9,925 bases of DNA from Vulcanimicrobiota bacterium (GTDB taxonomy: Bacteria; Vulcanimicrobiota; Vulcanimicrobiia; Vulcanimicrobiales; Vulcanimicrobiaceae): positions 1-9,925 of the forward strand of contig DAHUYY010000059.1 in assembly GCA_027306845.1 (NCBI GenBank), written 5' to 3'. Every line of letters starts with the position of its first letter. Positions within the stretch are counted from its first letter, which is position 1. Below the pieces are notes generated by a model. It worked only from the letters and a program-made list of their open reading frames with translations. It was not told the DNA's origin and made no database searches. Of this stretch, positions 1 to 5,299 are shown one piece after another. The translations under genes and the position numbers were made by a program.

Positions 1-147
1 CAGACGAGCGATGGCAACATCGCCGACAAAACTAATCGAGAGCGACGCATCGGCTCTTCCGACGGCGGCGAGCAACTGCGAGGCGACGCGCTTGACCGCG
101 CGCGCGTCGATACCGCTCTTCGGCACGGTATTACGATAGTGGATCAC
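1..147 (-). CDS. ybeY: Endoribonuclease YbeY, N-terminal 49 codons (cut by window edge)
   Basis: YbeY is a metal-dependent endoribonuclease that acts in 16S rRNA 3' maturation and ribosome quality control. Only the N-terminus is here: it begins MIHYRNTVPKSG and reaches LSISFVGDVAIARL, which matches the family's early beta strand and 'V.D..I..LN' motif. The zinc-binding H-x3-H-x5-H motif would lie outside the window. The start is GTG at 147-145, chosen because it overlaps the phoH stop TGA (146-144) in a GTGA arrangement typical of translational coupling. phoH followed by ybeY is one of the most conserved bacterial gene pairs, and this context carries much of the call. The frame is open to base 1. 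Confidence 0.85.
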   Translation of the reverse strand, partial: MIHYRNTVPKSGIDARAVKRVASQLLAAVGRADASLSISFVGDVAIARL

Positions 148-1094
148 GGCGTCGTTTCGTAAGCGCGAATGATGCGCGCGACGAGCGGCCGCCGAACGAC
201 ATCGGCGGCGTCAAGATCGACGACTGCGACTTCTTCGACGCCCTGGAGGCGACGCGCGGCGTCACGAAGCCCGCTGCGAGCACCCGAGGGCAGGTCGACC
301 TGCGTTGCGTCGCCGACGACCACCATCTGCGAGCCTGCGCCGATGCGCGTCAAGAGCATCTTGAGCTGCTCGGGGCCGGCGTTCTGCGCCTCGTCGACGA
401 TGACGAATGCATTGGCGAGCGTTCGTCCTCGCATATAGGCGATCGGGGCGACCTCGATCGTGCCGCGTTCGATATATTTTGCCGCCGTGCTCTCCTCGAG
501 CAGTTCGTCGATCGCATCGTAGAGCGGGCGAAGATACGGGTCGATCTTTTCCTTGAGGTCGCCGGGGAGAAATCCAAGCCGTTCTCCGGCCTCGACGGCC
601 GGCCGCGTGAGAACGATCCGCGAGACATTGCGATCGCGCAACGCACGCAACGCCATCGCAATTGCAAGAAAGGTCTTTCCCGTTCCCGCGGGGCCGATGC
701 AGATCGTTAACGCGTGCCGTTCGATCGCTTCGACGAAACTGCGCTGTCCCGCCGTACGCGCGCGAATCTCGCGGCCGCGCTTGCTGCGCAAGAGCGTCGC
801 CGGCAACATCGCGGCGGCCGCTTCGGGGCGGTCCGCGTCGGCGACGGCGAGCGCGACATCGTCGGGGGTCATCTGTTCGCCGCGTAGCGCCGAGACCAAG
901 AGCGCGCGTACCGCCGATTCGGCACGCTCGGTTCTTCCCGCCGAACCCGCGAGCACCAGCGATTCGCCGTCGACGAAACAGCGAACCCCGCAGCGTTCTT
1001 CGATCGCCGCCAAATTTGCATCGAACGCTCCAAAGAGCCGCACCCGTTCGCCGAGCGAATCGAGTGCGATGGTGCGACGGTCGAGGTTATTCAG
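144..1094 (-). CDS. phoH: PhoH-family ATPase (PhoH/YbeZ), start uncertain
   Basis: This is a cytoplasmic P-loop NTPase of the PhoH-like family, usually paired with YbeY and thought to act in RNA metabolism. Counting from the GTG at 1043, Walker A is GPAGTGKT (residues 117-124), the family block TRPAVEAGERLGFLPGDLKE spans 146-165, Walker B is VIVDEAQN (214-221), and VVGDATQVDLPSG lies at 242-254. The first canonical start is that GTG, giving 299 residues. However, the reading frame continues upstream to a TAA at 1103-1101, and the upstream residues TIALDSLGERV fit the beta strand that normally precedes the 'LFG..D.NL..IE' motif. I therefore give the extended form, from a CTG at 1094 (316 residues), as more likely. 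A GGAG at 1111-1108 lies 13 bases before it. The gene follows a small membrane protein by a short gap and overlaps ybeY by four bases. Confidence 0.9.
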   Translation of the reverse strand: MNNLDRRTIALDSLGERVRLFGAFDANLAAIEERCGVRCFVDGESLVLAGSAGRTERAESAVRALLVSALRGEQMTPDDVALAVADADRPEAAAAMLPATLLRSKRGREIRARTAGQRSFVEAIERHALTICIGPAGTGKTFLAIAMALRALRDRNVSRIVLTRPAVEAGERLGFLPGDLKEKIDPYLRPLYDAIDELLEESTAAKYIERGTIEVAPIAYMRGRTLANAFVIVDEAQNAGPEQLKMLLTRIGAGSQMVVVGDATQVDLPSGARSGLRDAARRLQGVEEVAVVDLDAADVVRRPLVARIIRAYETTP

Positions 1095-1120
1095 AACGCT
1101 TTAGCCACTCCGTCGCTTCC

Positions 1121-1570
1121 CTACCACGTCCGGGGGGCGCTCTCCCGCATCGCGAGCGGCGGGGCGAGCAATTCCGCGACCACCACGCCGCGCGCCCAGT
1201 CGAAGCGTCGCCCGCGGAGGGGCGTGACCGGTTTCGCCGGCTCCGCCGACGAGAGCTCGCCGAAGGCCTCGATCCCCGCAATCGCCTCGGTCTGCTCTGC
1301 CGGCTCGAAGGCCGGGGGTGGAACAGCGGTGGAGAGCAGGGTTCGATAGGCCGCATCGGCGGCGGCGAGTGAGGCTGCGATCGCGGCGTTGGCAACGACC
1401 GGGACGCGTGGTGCGGGCGCCGGGCTGGGCTTCGGCGAGGGCGTCGGCGGGTCGGCGAGCTGTGCCGAGGCCGACGGCTTCGCCTTCCCAGCAGCCTTTA
1501 TCATGCTGGAGATGACTCCGACGATGACGATGAGGCCCCAGAGCAGCGCCCCGAAATCGCGCAGGTGCAT
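1121..1570 (-). CDS. Small membrane-anchored proline/alanine-rich protein, unknown function
   Basis: I do not recognise this 149-residue protein. Residues about 8-26 form one hydrophobic segment (WGLIVIVGVISSMI). It is followed by a lysine-containing stretch and a proline/alanine/serine linker at about 33-58 (PPTPSPKPSPAPAPRVP), so it probably has one membrane anchor and a flexible stalk. A helical alanine-rich part (59-80) and a second Pro/Ala-rich part follow. The last 30 residues are more structured, with the stretch ARGVVVAELLAPPLAMRE. The ATG at 1570 lies three bases after the floA stop, which supports co-translation. It occupies the place taken in B. subtilis by yqfB-yqfC-yqfD, between floA and phoH, but I see no similarity to those proteins. 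A link to FloA/NfeD microdomains is only a guess from position. Confidence 0.7.
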   Translation of the reverse strand: MHLRDFGALLWGLIVIVGVISSMIKAAGKAKPSASAQLADPPTPSPKPSPAPAPRVPVVANAAIAASLAAADAAYRTLLSTAVPPPAFEPAEQTEAIAGIEAFGELSSAEPAKPVTPLRGRRFDWARGVVVAELLAPPLAMRESAPRTW

Positions 1571-1573
1571 CGG

Positions 1574-2572
1574 CTACTTCTGAGGAGGTGCCGGGGGCGC
1601 ACTGCCCTGATCGCCGGTCGAACCGCCGATCGAACCGCGCATCTCGGTATCGGCCTGAATATTTTTCAAGCGATAGTAATCCATCACCCCAAGGTTGCCG
1701 CTCTTGAAGGCCGCCGCGATCGCAGCCGGGATCGATGCCTCGGCCTCGACGACGCGCGCGCGCATCGCCTGGGTTTCGGCCTTCTGCTCCTGCTCCGAGG
1801 CCATTGCGGCATACTGCCGCTCGGCCGCCTTCGCTTGGGCGATCCGACGATCGGCTTCGGCTTGGCTGGTCTGTAATTCGGCGCCGATATTCTTACCGAC
1901 ATCGACGTCGGCGATATCGATCGAGACGATTTCAAATGCCGTCCCGGCATCGAGCCCTTTGCTAAGCACCGCTTTACTGATGCGGTCGGGATATTCGAGC
2001 ACCTCTTTGTGATCGACGGCGGCGCCGACGGCGGCGACGACGCCCTCGCCGACGCGCGCGATGATCGTCGGCTCGCCGGCGCCGCCGACGTACCGATCGA
2101 GATTGCTACGCACCGTCACGCGCGCTTTGACGTTGAGCTGAATGCCGTTTTGCGCGACCCCCTGAAAGGTCGGCGTCTCGATGACCTTCGGATTGACCGA
2201 CATCTGCAGCGCTTCGACGACATTGCGTCCGGCAAGATCGATCGCGGCGGCACGCTGCCACTCCAATGGAATTTGCGCACGCTGCGCGGCGATCATCGCC
2301 AAGGTCACGTTCTCGACATTTCCGCCGGCGAGGTAATGCGACTGCATCTGGTCGACGTAGAGATCGAGCCCGGCCTTGCGAGCGCGCACGTAATTCGTCA
2401 CGATCACGCCCGGAGGAATGCCGATCAGACGCATGCGCACCAACGAAATAATTCCTAATGGTACGCCGGCGGCAATCGTGCGAATCCACAACCCCAACGG
2501 GAAATAGTAGAGTAAAACAAAAAACGCGATTATCGCGACAAAAATGAGGACCGCTGCGCTTACCGCAATCAT
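1574..2572 (-). CDS. floA: Flotillin-like protein FloA (UPF0365)
   Basis: FloA is a bacterial flotillin that scaffolds functional membrane microdomains. The 332 residues match the usual length of about 330, so the gene is complete. Residues 4-30 form a strongly hydrophobic N-terminal segment, with further hydrophobic sequence to about 50, as expected for a membrane-embedded hairpin. The family block IPPGVIVTNYVRARKAGLDL (52-71) opens the SPFH-type domain, which continues through VNPKVIETPTFQGVAQNGIQ (126-145), GEGVVAAVGAA (175-185) and EIVSIDIADVDVGKNIGAEL (214-233). An Ala/Glu-rich coiled coil (234-290), used for oligomerisation, is followed by GNLGVMDYYRLKNIQADTEM. The tail is Gly/Pro-rich. 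The ATG at 2572 overlaps the nfeD stop in an ATGA, consistent with the standard NfeD-flotillin pairing. Confidence 0.95.
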   Translation of the reverse strand: MIAVSAAVLIFVAIIAFFVLLYYFPLGLWIRTIAAGVPLGIISLVRMRLIGIPPGVIVTNYVRARKAGLDLYVDQMQSHYLAGGNVENVTLAMIAAQRAQIPLEWQRAAAIDLAGRNVVEALQMSVNPKVIETPTFQGVAQNGIQLNVKARVTVRSNLDRYVGGAGEPTIIARVGEGVVAAVGAAVDHKEVLEYPDRISKAVLSKGLDAGTAFEIVSIDIADVDVGKNIGAELQTSQAEADRRIAQAKAAERQYAAMASEQEQKAETQAMRARVVEAEASIPAAIAAAFKSGNLGVMDYYRLKNIQADTEMRGSIGGSTGDQGSAPPAPPQK

Positions 2573-3762
2573 GAAGTAATCCTTTCACGGGGGAAGGGAA
2601 TCGGTTCGACGAAAATGCGCGAGCCTTCGACGCGAATAACACGAATCGGCGTTCCGGCAGCGATGAATTCACCGTCGGTCAGCACGTCGATGCGTTCGCC
2701 GTCGAAGAGTCCATGACCGGCCGGGCGCAGGTAGGTAACCGCCATTCCGCTTTTTCCCATCAAATCGAAGCGATTCGGAGCGGTCACGAAATCGGGGCCC
2801 TGCACCGCTGCGAGGGCGAGCCGCGAGCTCCAGGCGTTCTCCGGGAACGCCCGCAGCGCCATGGTAAAGCCGATCGTTGCCAGCACGATCGCGGTTGCGA
2901 GCGCCTCGACACCCGCGACGAGATAGGGGAGACCGAAGGAAAAGAGCAGCGCACCGAGGAGCAAAAGCGACCCAAGGACTCCAGGGAGCGTGTGCCCGGG
3001 AACGATATGCAGTTCCCAAAGAATGCCGATCGCCCCGAGGATCGCAACCAGCACGACGAACCAGTCGGCGAAGCCCGCAAAAAGCTGCGAGCTAAAATAG
3101 AGTGCGAGCGCGGCGATGCCGATAAAGCCGGCGAGCCCGTGTAACGTCTGCATCTCGACGAGCAGGCCGAGAAGCCCGAGCCCGATGAGCAACCCGGCGA
3201 CGAGCGGTTCGCTTACAAAACTTGCGATGCGCTCCGCGAGCGTTTGCGGCGCCTCCACGACGGCTGCATTCCCTAAGTTCGCTGCCGACAATGCGTCTTG
3301 CAGCGTCGGAGCGACCCCCGCGGCGAGATGTGCCTGCACGGCTTCGGAGCTATCGAGCACCAACATGCCGCTGTTGCTCGCCGTCGTCGGCGTGGAGATC
3401 GTTGCGTCGGGCGCCATGACGACGCGCCGAGCGGCGAGCGCGATGAGCGCCGCGCTGTTGTAAGCATGCCCGGAGATGTAGGCGAGCGTCGGAACCGGCG
3501 CGCTACGGATCGCGGTGCGGATCGGTGCGAGCACGCTGTCGAGCCCGCCCGAGCTGTTCACGTCGAGCACGAGTGCTCGCGCGTGCGTGCTACCGGCGAG
3601 CTCGATCGCGCGGAGGACGAGTTGCTGCGTTCCTCGATCGACCGAACCGGAGATCGGAACGAGAACGACCGCGCCCGAGCCGGCGCTCGCTCGGGCAGCA
3701 CCGACGGCAGCGAGGGCGATCAGCGTTCCGGCAAGGATGATTCGGAGGCGAAGACTCCACAT
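2569..3762 (-). CDS. nfeD: NfeD-family membrane protein, long form with degenerate ClpP-class domain
   Basis: This long-form NfeD is the partner of FloA and probably acts in membrane microdomains. In order, I see a signal peptide (1-25, ending near ARASAG), a ClpP/SppA-like fold (30-180, with ALVLDVNSSGGL at 63-74 and NSAALIALAARRVVMAPDAT at 102-121), about five transmembrane segments (186-303), and the C-terminal NfeD OB-fold (about 322-390), marked by GKSGMAVTYLRPAGHG and LTDGEFIAAGTPIRVI. At 397 residues it is shorter than typical long forms. The segment after MAPDAT is compressed, and the protein's only lysine is K337 in the OB-fold, so the Ser-Lys protease dyad cannot be complete. The nucleophile position (N102/S103) also looks altered. 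Proteolytic activity is therefore doubtful. The ATG at 3762 follows yqeY by 30 bases. Confidence 0.92.
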   Translation of the reverse strand: MWSLRLRIILAGTLIALAAVGAARASAGSGAVVLVPISGSVDRGTQQLVLRAIELAGSTHARALVLDVNSSGGLDSVLAPIRTAIRSAPVPTLAYISGHAYNSAALIALAARRVVMAPDATISTPTTASNSGMLVLDSSEAVQAHLAAGVAPTLQDALSAANLGNAAVVEAPQTLAERIASFVSEPLVAGLLIGLGLLGLLVEMQTLHGLAGFIGIAALALYFSSQLFAGFADWFVVLVAILGAIGILWELHIVPGHTLPGVLGSLLLLGALLFSFGLPYLVAGVEALATAIVLATIGFTMALRAFPENAWSSRLALAAVQGPDFVTAPNRFDLMGKSGMAVTYLRPAGHGLFDGERIDVLTDGEFIAAGTPIRVIRVEGSRIFVEPIPFPRERITS

Positions 3763-3764
3763 GG

Positions 3765-3776
3765 GGGTATCTACCC
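3765..3776 (-). promoter_or_regulatory. Short inverted repeat just before the nfeD start
   Basis: GGGTA-TC-TACCC is a perfect 5-base inverted repeat ending three bases from the nfeD ATG. A second small palindrome, CCACGGTGG, lies beside it at 3778-3786. Both fall in the 30-base gap between yqeY and nfeD, where no strong Shine-Dalgarno sequence is seen. A small hairpin affecting nfeD initiation is possible, but stems this short arise often by chance in GC-rich DNA. Confidence 0.2.
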
Positions 3777-3792
3777 GCCACGGTGGTGGAAG

Positions 3793-4248
3793 TTACGCGC
3801 CGCGCTCGCCGAGTGCGGCCGTCACAACCTCGCGCACGAGGTTCCCGTCGGCGACTCCTTTAAGCTGCGGCATCACGGCCTTCATGACCGCGCCCTGGTT
3901 GCGCCCGCTCTCCGGAATGGAGGCGAGAGCGGCGGCGACGATCGCCTCGATCTCGGCGCGCGATTTTTGCGCCGGGAGGTAGGCAAGCAGAATCGCCCGC
4001 TCGGCATCTTCTTTGGCGGCGAGCTCTTCACGGCCCGCCTTCCGAAACTCCGCCGCCGCATCGATGCGTTGCTTGACCTGGCGGCCGATCACCTCGAGCT
4101 CTTGGCTCTCGGTGAGATCGACGCCCGCCTCGCTGCGCTTGTAGGTAAAGCCGGAGAGAGCCGACCGTAACGTGTCGACCCTCAGTTGCTCGCGAGCCTT
4201 CATCGCCGTCTTGAGATCCTCGGCGATGCGCTCCTTCATGGCGGCCAT
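3793..4248 (-). CDS. yqeY: GatB/YqeY domain protein
   Basis: YqeY is a small cytoplasmic protein related to the C-terminal tRNA-binding domain of the GatB amidotransferase subunit. Its cellular role is not established. The 151 residues match the family length of about 150. Typical features are the helical N-terminus (IAEDLKTAMKAREQLRVDTL, residues 8-27), the block KEDAERAILLAYLPAQ (79-94), and the C-terminal signature GAVMKAVMPQLKGVADGN (119-136). Two in-frame ATGs are possible, at 4248 and at 4239 (three codons later). The first lies five bases after the rpsU stop, and either is plausible. The rpsU-yqeY pair is widely conserved and suggests co-expression with translation genes. Confidence 0.93.
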   Translation of the reverse strand: MAAMKERIAEDLKTAMKAREQLRVDTLRSALSGFTYKRSEAGVDLTESQELEVIGRQVKQRIDAAAEFRKAGREELAAKEDAERAILLAYLPAQKSRAEIEAIVAAALASIPESGRNQGAVMKAVMPQLKGVADGNLVREVVTAALGERGA

Positions 4249-4253
4249 AGCGG

Positions 4254-4424
4254 CTAGGTCCGGCGCTTGCGCGCGGCGGCCGATTTCTTCTTCTTGCGGA
4301 CGCTCGGTTTTTCGTAGTGTTCGTGCTTGCGCGCTTCGGCGAGAATGCCCGCTTTTTGCGTGGCTTTCTTGAAACGGCGCAGCGCGCTCTCGATGGTTTC
4401 ACCGGCTGAGACACGTACTTCCAT
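4254..4424 (-). CDS. rpsU: Small ribosomal subunit protein bS21
   Basis: bS21 is a 30S subunit protein near the mRNA exit site that assists translation initiation. The 56-residue product starts MEVRVSAGETIESALRRFKK and continues with AGILAEARKHEHYEKPS (25-41), the conserved core. It ends in a lysine/arginine-rich tail (RKKKKSAAARKRRT) that binds rRNA. The ATG at 4424 is chosen over more upstream starts because the homology begins exactly there and a purine-rich ribosome binding site (AAAGGGGGT) lies 10 bases before it. The gene opens the rpsU-yqeY-nfeD-floA-phoH-ybeY group and has its own likely promoter. Confidence 0.96.
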   Translation of the reverse strand: MEVRVSAGETIESALRRFKKATQKAGILAEARKHEHYEKPSVRKKKKSAAARKRRT

Positions 4425-4434
4425 TGCTAATTCG

Positions 4435-4443
4435 ACCCCCTTT
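4435..4443 (-). promoter_or_regulatory. Ribosome binding site of rpsU
   Basis: AAAGGGGGT on the minus strand lies 10 bases before the rpsU ATG. It is among the clearest Shine-Dalgarno-like sequences in the window and fixes the rpsU start. Most other genes here start within or directly after the gene before them and have weak or no such motif. Confidence 0.7.
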
Positions 4444-4448
4444 CGCGC

Positions 4449-4462
4449 TCGTGCGGACACGA
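4449..4462 (-). promoter_or_regulatory. Small hairpin in the rpsU leader
   Basis: TCGTG-TCCG-CACGA forms a 5-base-pair stem with a four-base loop in the leader between the predicted promoter and the rpsU ribosome binding site. It has no U-tract, so it is not an intrinsic terminator. It could be a leader structure used in regulating the ribosomal protein gene, but the stem is short and chance is a fair alternative. Confidence 0.25.
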
Positions 4463-4491
4463 CAAAGCCCGCCCGGCTAGAATCACCTGCG

Positions 4492-4520
4492 ACCTTAGCA
4501 CGGGAGGAGCCCCGCGTCAA
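4492..4520 (-). promoter_or_regulatory. Sigma-70-type promoter for the rpsU operon
   Basis: On the minus strand, TTGACG (4520-4515) and TAAGGT (4497-4492) are separated by exactly 17 bases. A TG one base before the -10 (TGC-TAAGGT) makes it an extended -10. The -35 matches the consensus TTGACA at five of six positions; the -10 keeps the outer TA...T. Transcription would start near 4485, leaving a leader of about 60 bases before rpsU. It sits in the longest gap between genes in the window, just after the stop of the previous gene, which is where a promoter is expected. Confidence 0.6.
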
Positions 4521-4553
4521 ATGCCAAGCGTCGGAGTGCGTGACCCGCGCGAC

Positions 4554-4982
4554 CTAGGGAATCAGACCCCAACGAGTGATTCGAGCCGTCCCGGGAGCGT
4601 TCACGCAGGTCGTAAAGGCGGCGTCGCTTGCCGCAGCGCCGTTCGCCGCCGGAGACATCGCGATCTCGATCCGCCGTCGACCGGGCGGGAGCCGGTCGAT
4701 CAGCAGCGTCATGGGCGCGAGCGCGGCGACGCGGGTCGAGACGGCAAAGCGCCGTCGGCCGTCGACCGCGGCGATAACGAAGCCGCTCCAAGACTTTCGA
4801 CCTTTGGGAGCGGCGATCATAAAGCGCAACCACAGGCGACTGTGCTGGAGCGTCGCGCGAACGGGAATTAACGAGAGCGCGTTCCGATGGACGAAGAATA
4901 CATTCTCGCAGCGCGCACTCGCCCCGAGCGGGACGAGCACGGCGATCGCCAGGGCGAACGCCGCCGTCAGCCGGGCGGCCAC
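4554..4982 (-). CDS. Small secreted protein, unknown function
   Basis: I do not recognise this 142-residue protein. It has a clear signal peptide (MAARLTAAFALAIAVLVPLGASARC, given here only as residues 1-25) with an Ala-x-Ala-type cleavage site near residues 21-24. The mature part is about 118 residues with a beta-rich look: alternating hydrophobic strands such as SRLWLRFMIAAP (48-59) and MTLLIDRLPPGRRRIEIAMS (91-110). It has two cysteines, C25 and C126, which could form a disulfide, or C25 could be a lipid anchor if the cleavage were lipoprotein-type; no good lipobox is seen. The GTG at 4982 overlaps the end of the HIT gene by 16 bases, with an AGGG eight bases upstream. It is the last gene before the rpsU promoter, and no clear terminator follows it. 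Confidence 0.7.
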   Translation of the reverse strand: MAARLTAAFALAIAVLVPLGASARCENVFFVHRNALSLIPVRATLQHSRLWLRFMIAAPKGRKSWSGFVIAAVDGRRRFAVSTRVAALAPMTLLIDRLPPGRRRIEIAMSPAANGAAASDAAFTTCVNAPGTARITRWGLIP

Positions 4983-5299
4983 TGCATCGCCCTGCCGCCG
5001 AGCACGTGCACGTGCAGATGCTCGACCGTCTGCCCGCCATCCCCTCCGGTATTGACGACGAATCGATAGCCCGCCTCGCAGCGCTCGCCGATCTCGGTCG
5101 CCAACGAGAAGAGCGCGCTTACCCCCTGCGGGCGTTCGCGCAGATAGGCGGCAAAGTTCGCGGCATGCACGCGCGGCATCACGAGGACGTGCGTCGGCGC
5201 CATCGGCTGAAGATCGGCGATCGCAATCGCTTCATCGTTCGCCGCGACGAGCGTCGAGGGAATCTCACCGGCGACGATTTTGCAGAAAATACAACTCAT
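4967..5299 (-). CDS. HIT-family nucleotide-binding hydrolase (HinT-like)
   Basis: Histidine-triad proteins of this branch hydrolyse nucleoside phosphoramidates and acyl-adenylates in the cytoplasm. The 110-residue product opens with MSCIFCKIVAGEIPS, which includes the CxxC often seen in bacterial HinT and probably binding zinc. It has the middle block ADLQPMAPTHVLVMPRVHA (28-46). It ends with the conserved stretch VVNTGGDGGQTVEHLHVHVL (81-100), in which HLHVH carries the triad and GGR follows. I chose the ATG at 5299 because homology begins there and it overlaps the stop of the upstream gene in an ATGA; an in-frame start at 5320 would add seven unsupported residues. A HIT gene close upstream of rpsU is a frequent arrangement in Clostridia-like genomes. 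Confidence 0.95.
   Translation of the reverse strand: MSCIFCKIVAGEIPSTLVAANDEAIAIADLQPMAPTHVLVMPRVHAANFAAYLRERPQGVSALFSLATEIGERCEAGYRFVVNTGGDGGQTVEHLHVHVLGGRAMQWPPG

Noticed and set aside
1583..1590. Perfect AGGAGGTG Shine-Dalgarno-like sequence on the plus strand
   Set aside because: No start codon follows at a usable distance. On the minus strand these bases are ordinary Ala-Pro-Pro codons near the end of floA.
3298..4170. Long plus-strand open frame across nfeD and yqeY
   Set aside because: It crosses the boundary of two well-supported minus-strand genes, and its translation is rich in Arg/Asp with no recognisable motif.
4521..4556. Possible terminator after the small secreted protein
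   Set aside because: Only a weak GTCG/CGAC pairing with a long loop is seen and there is no U-tract, so I cannot support an intrinsic terminator.
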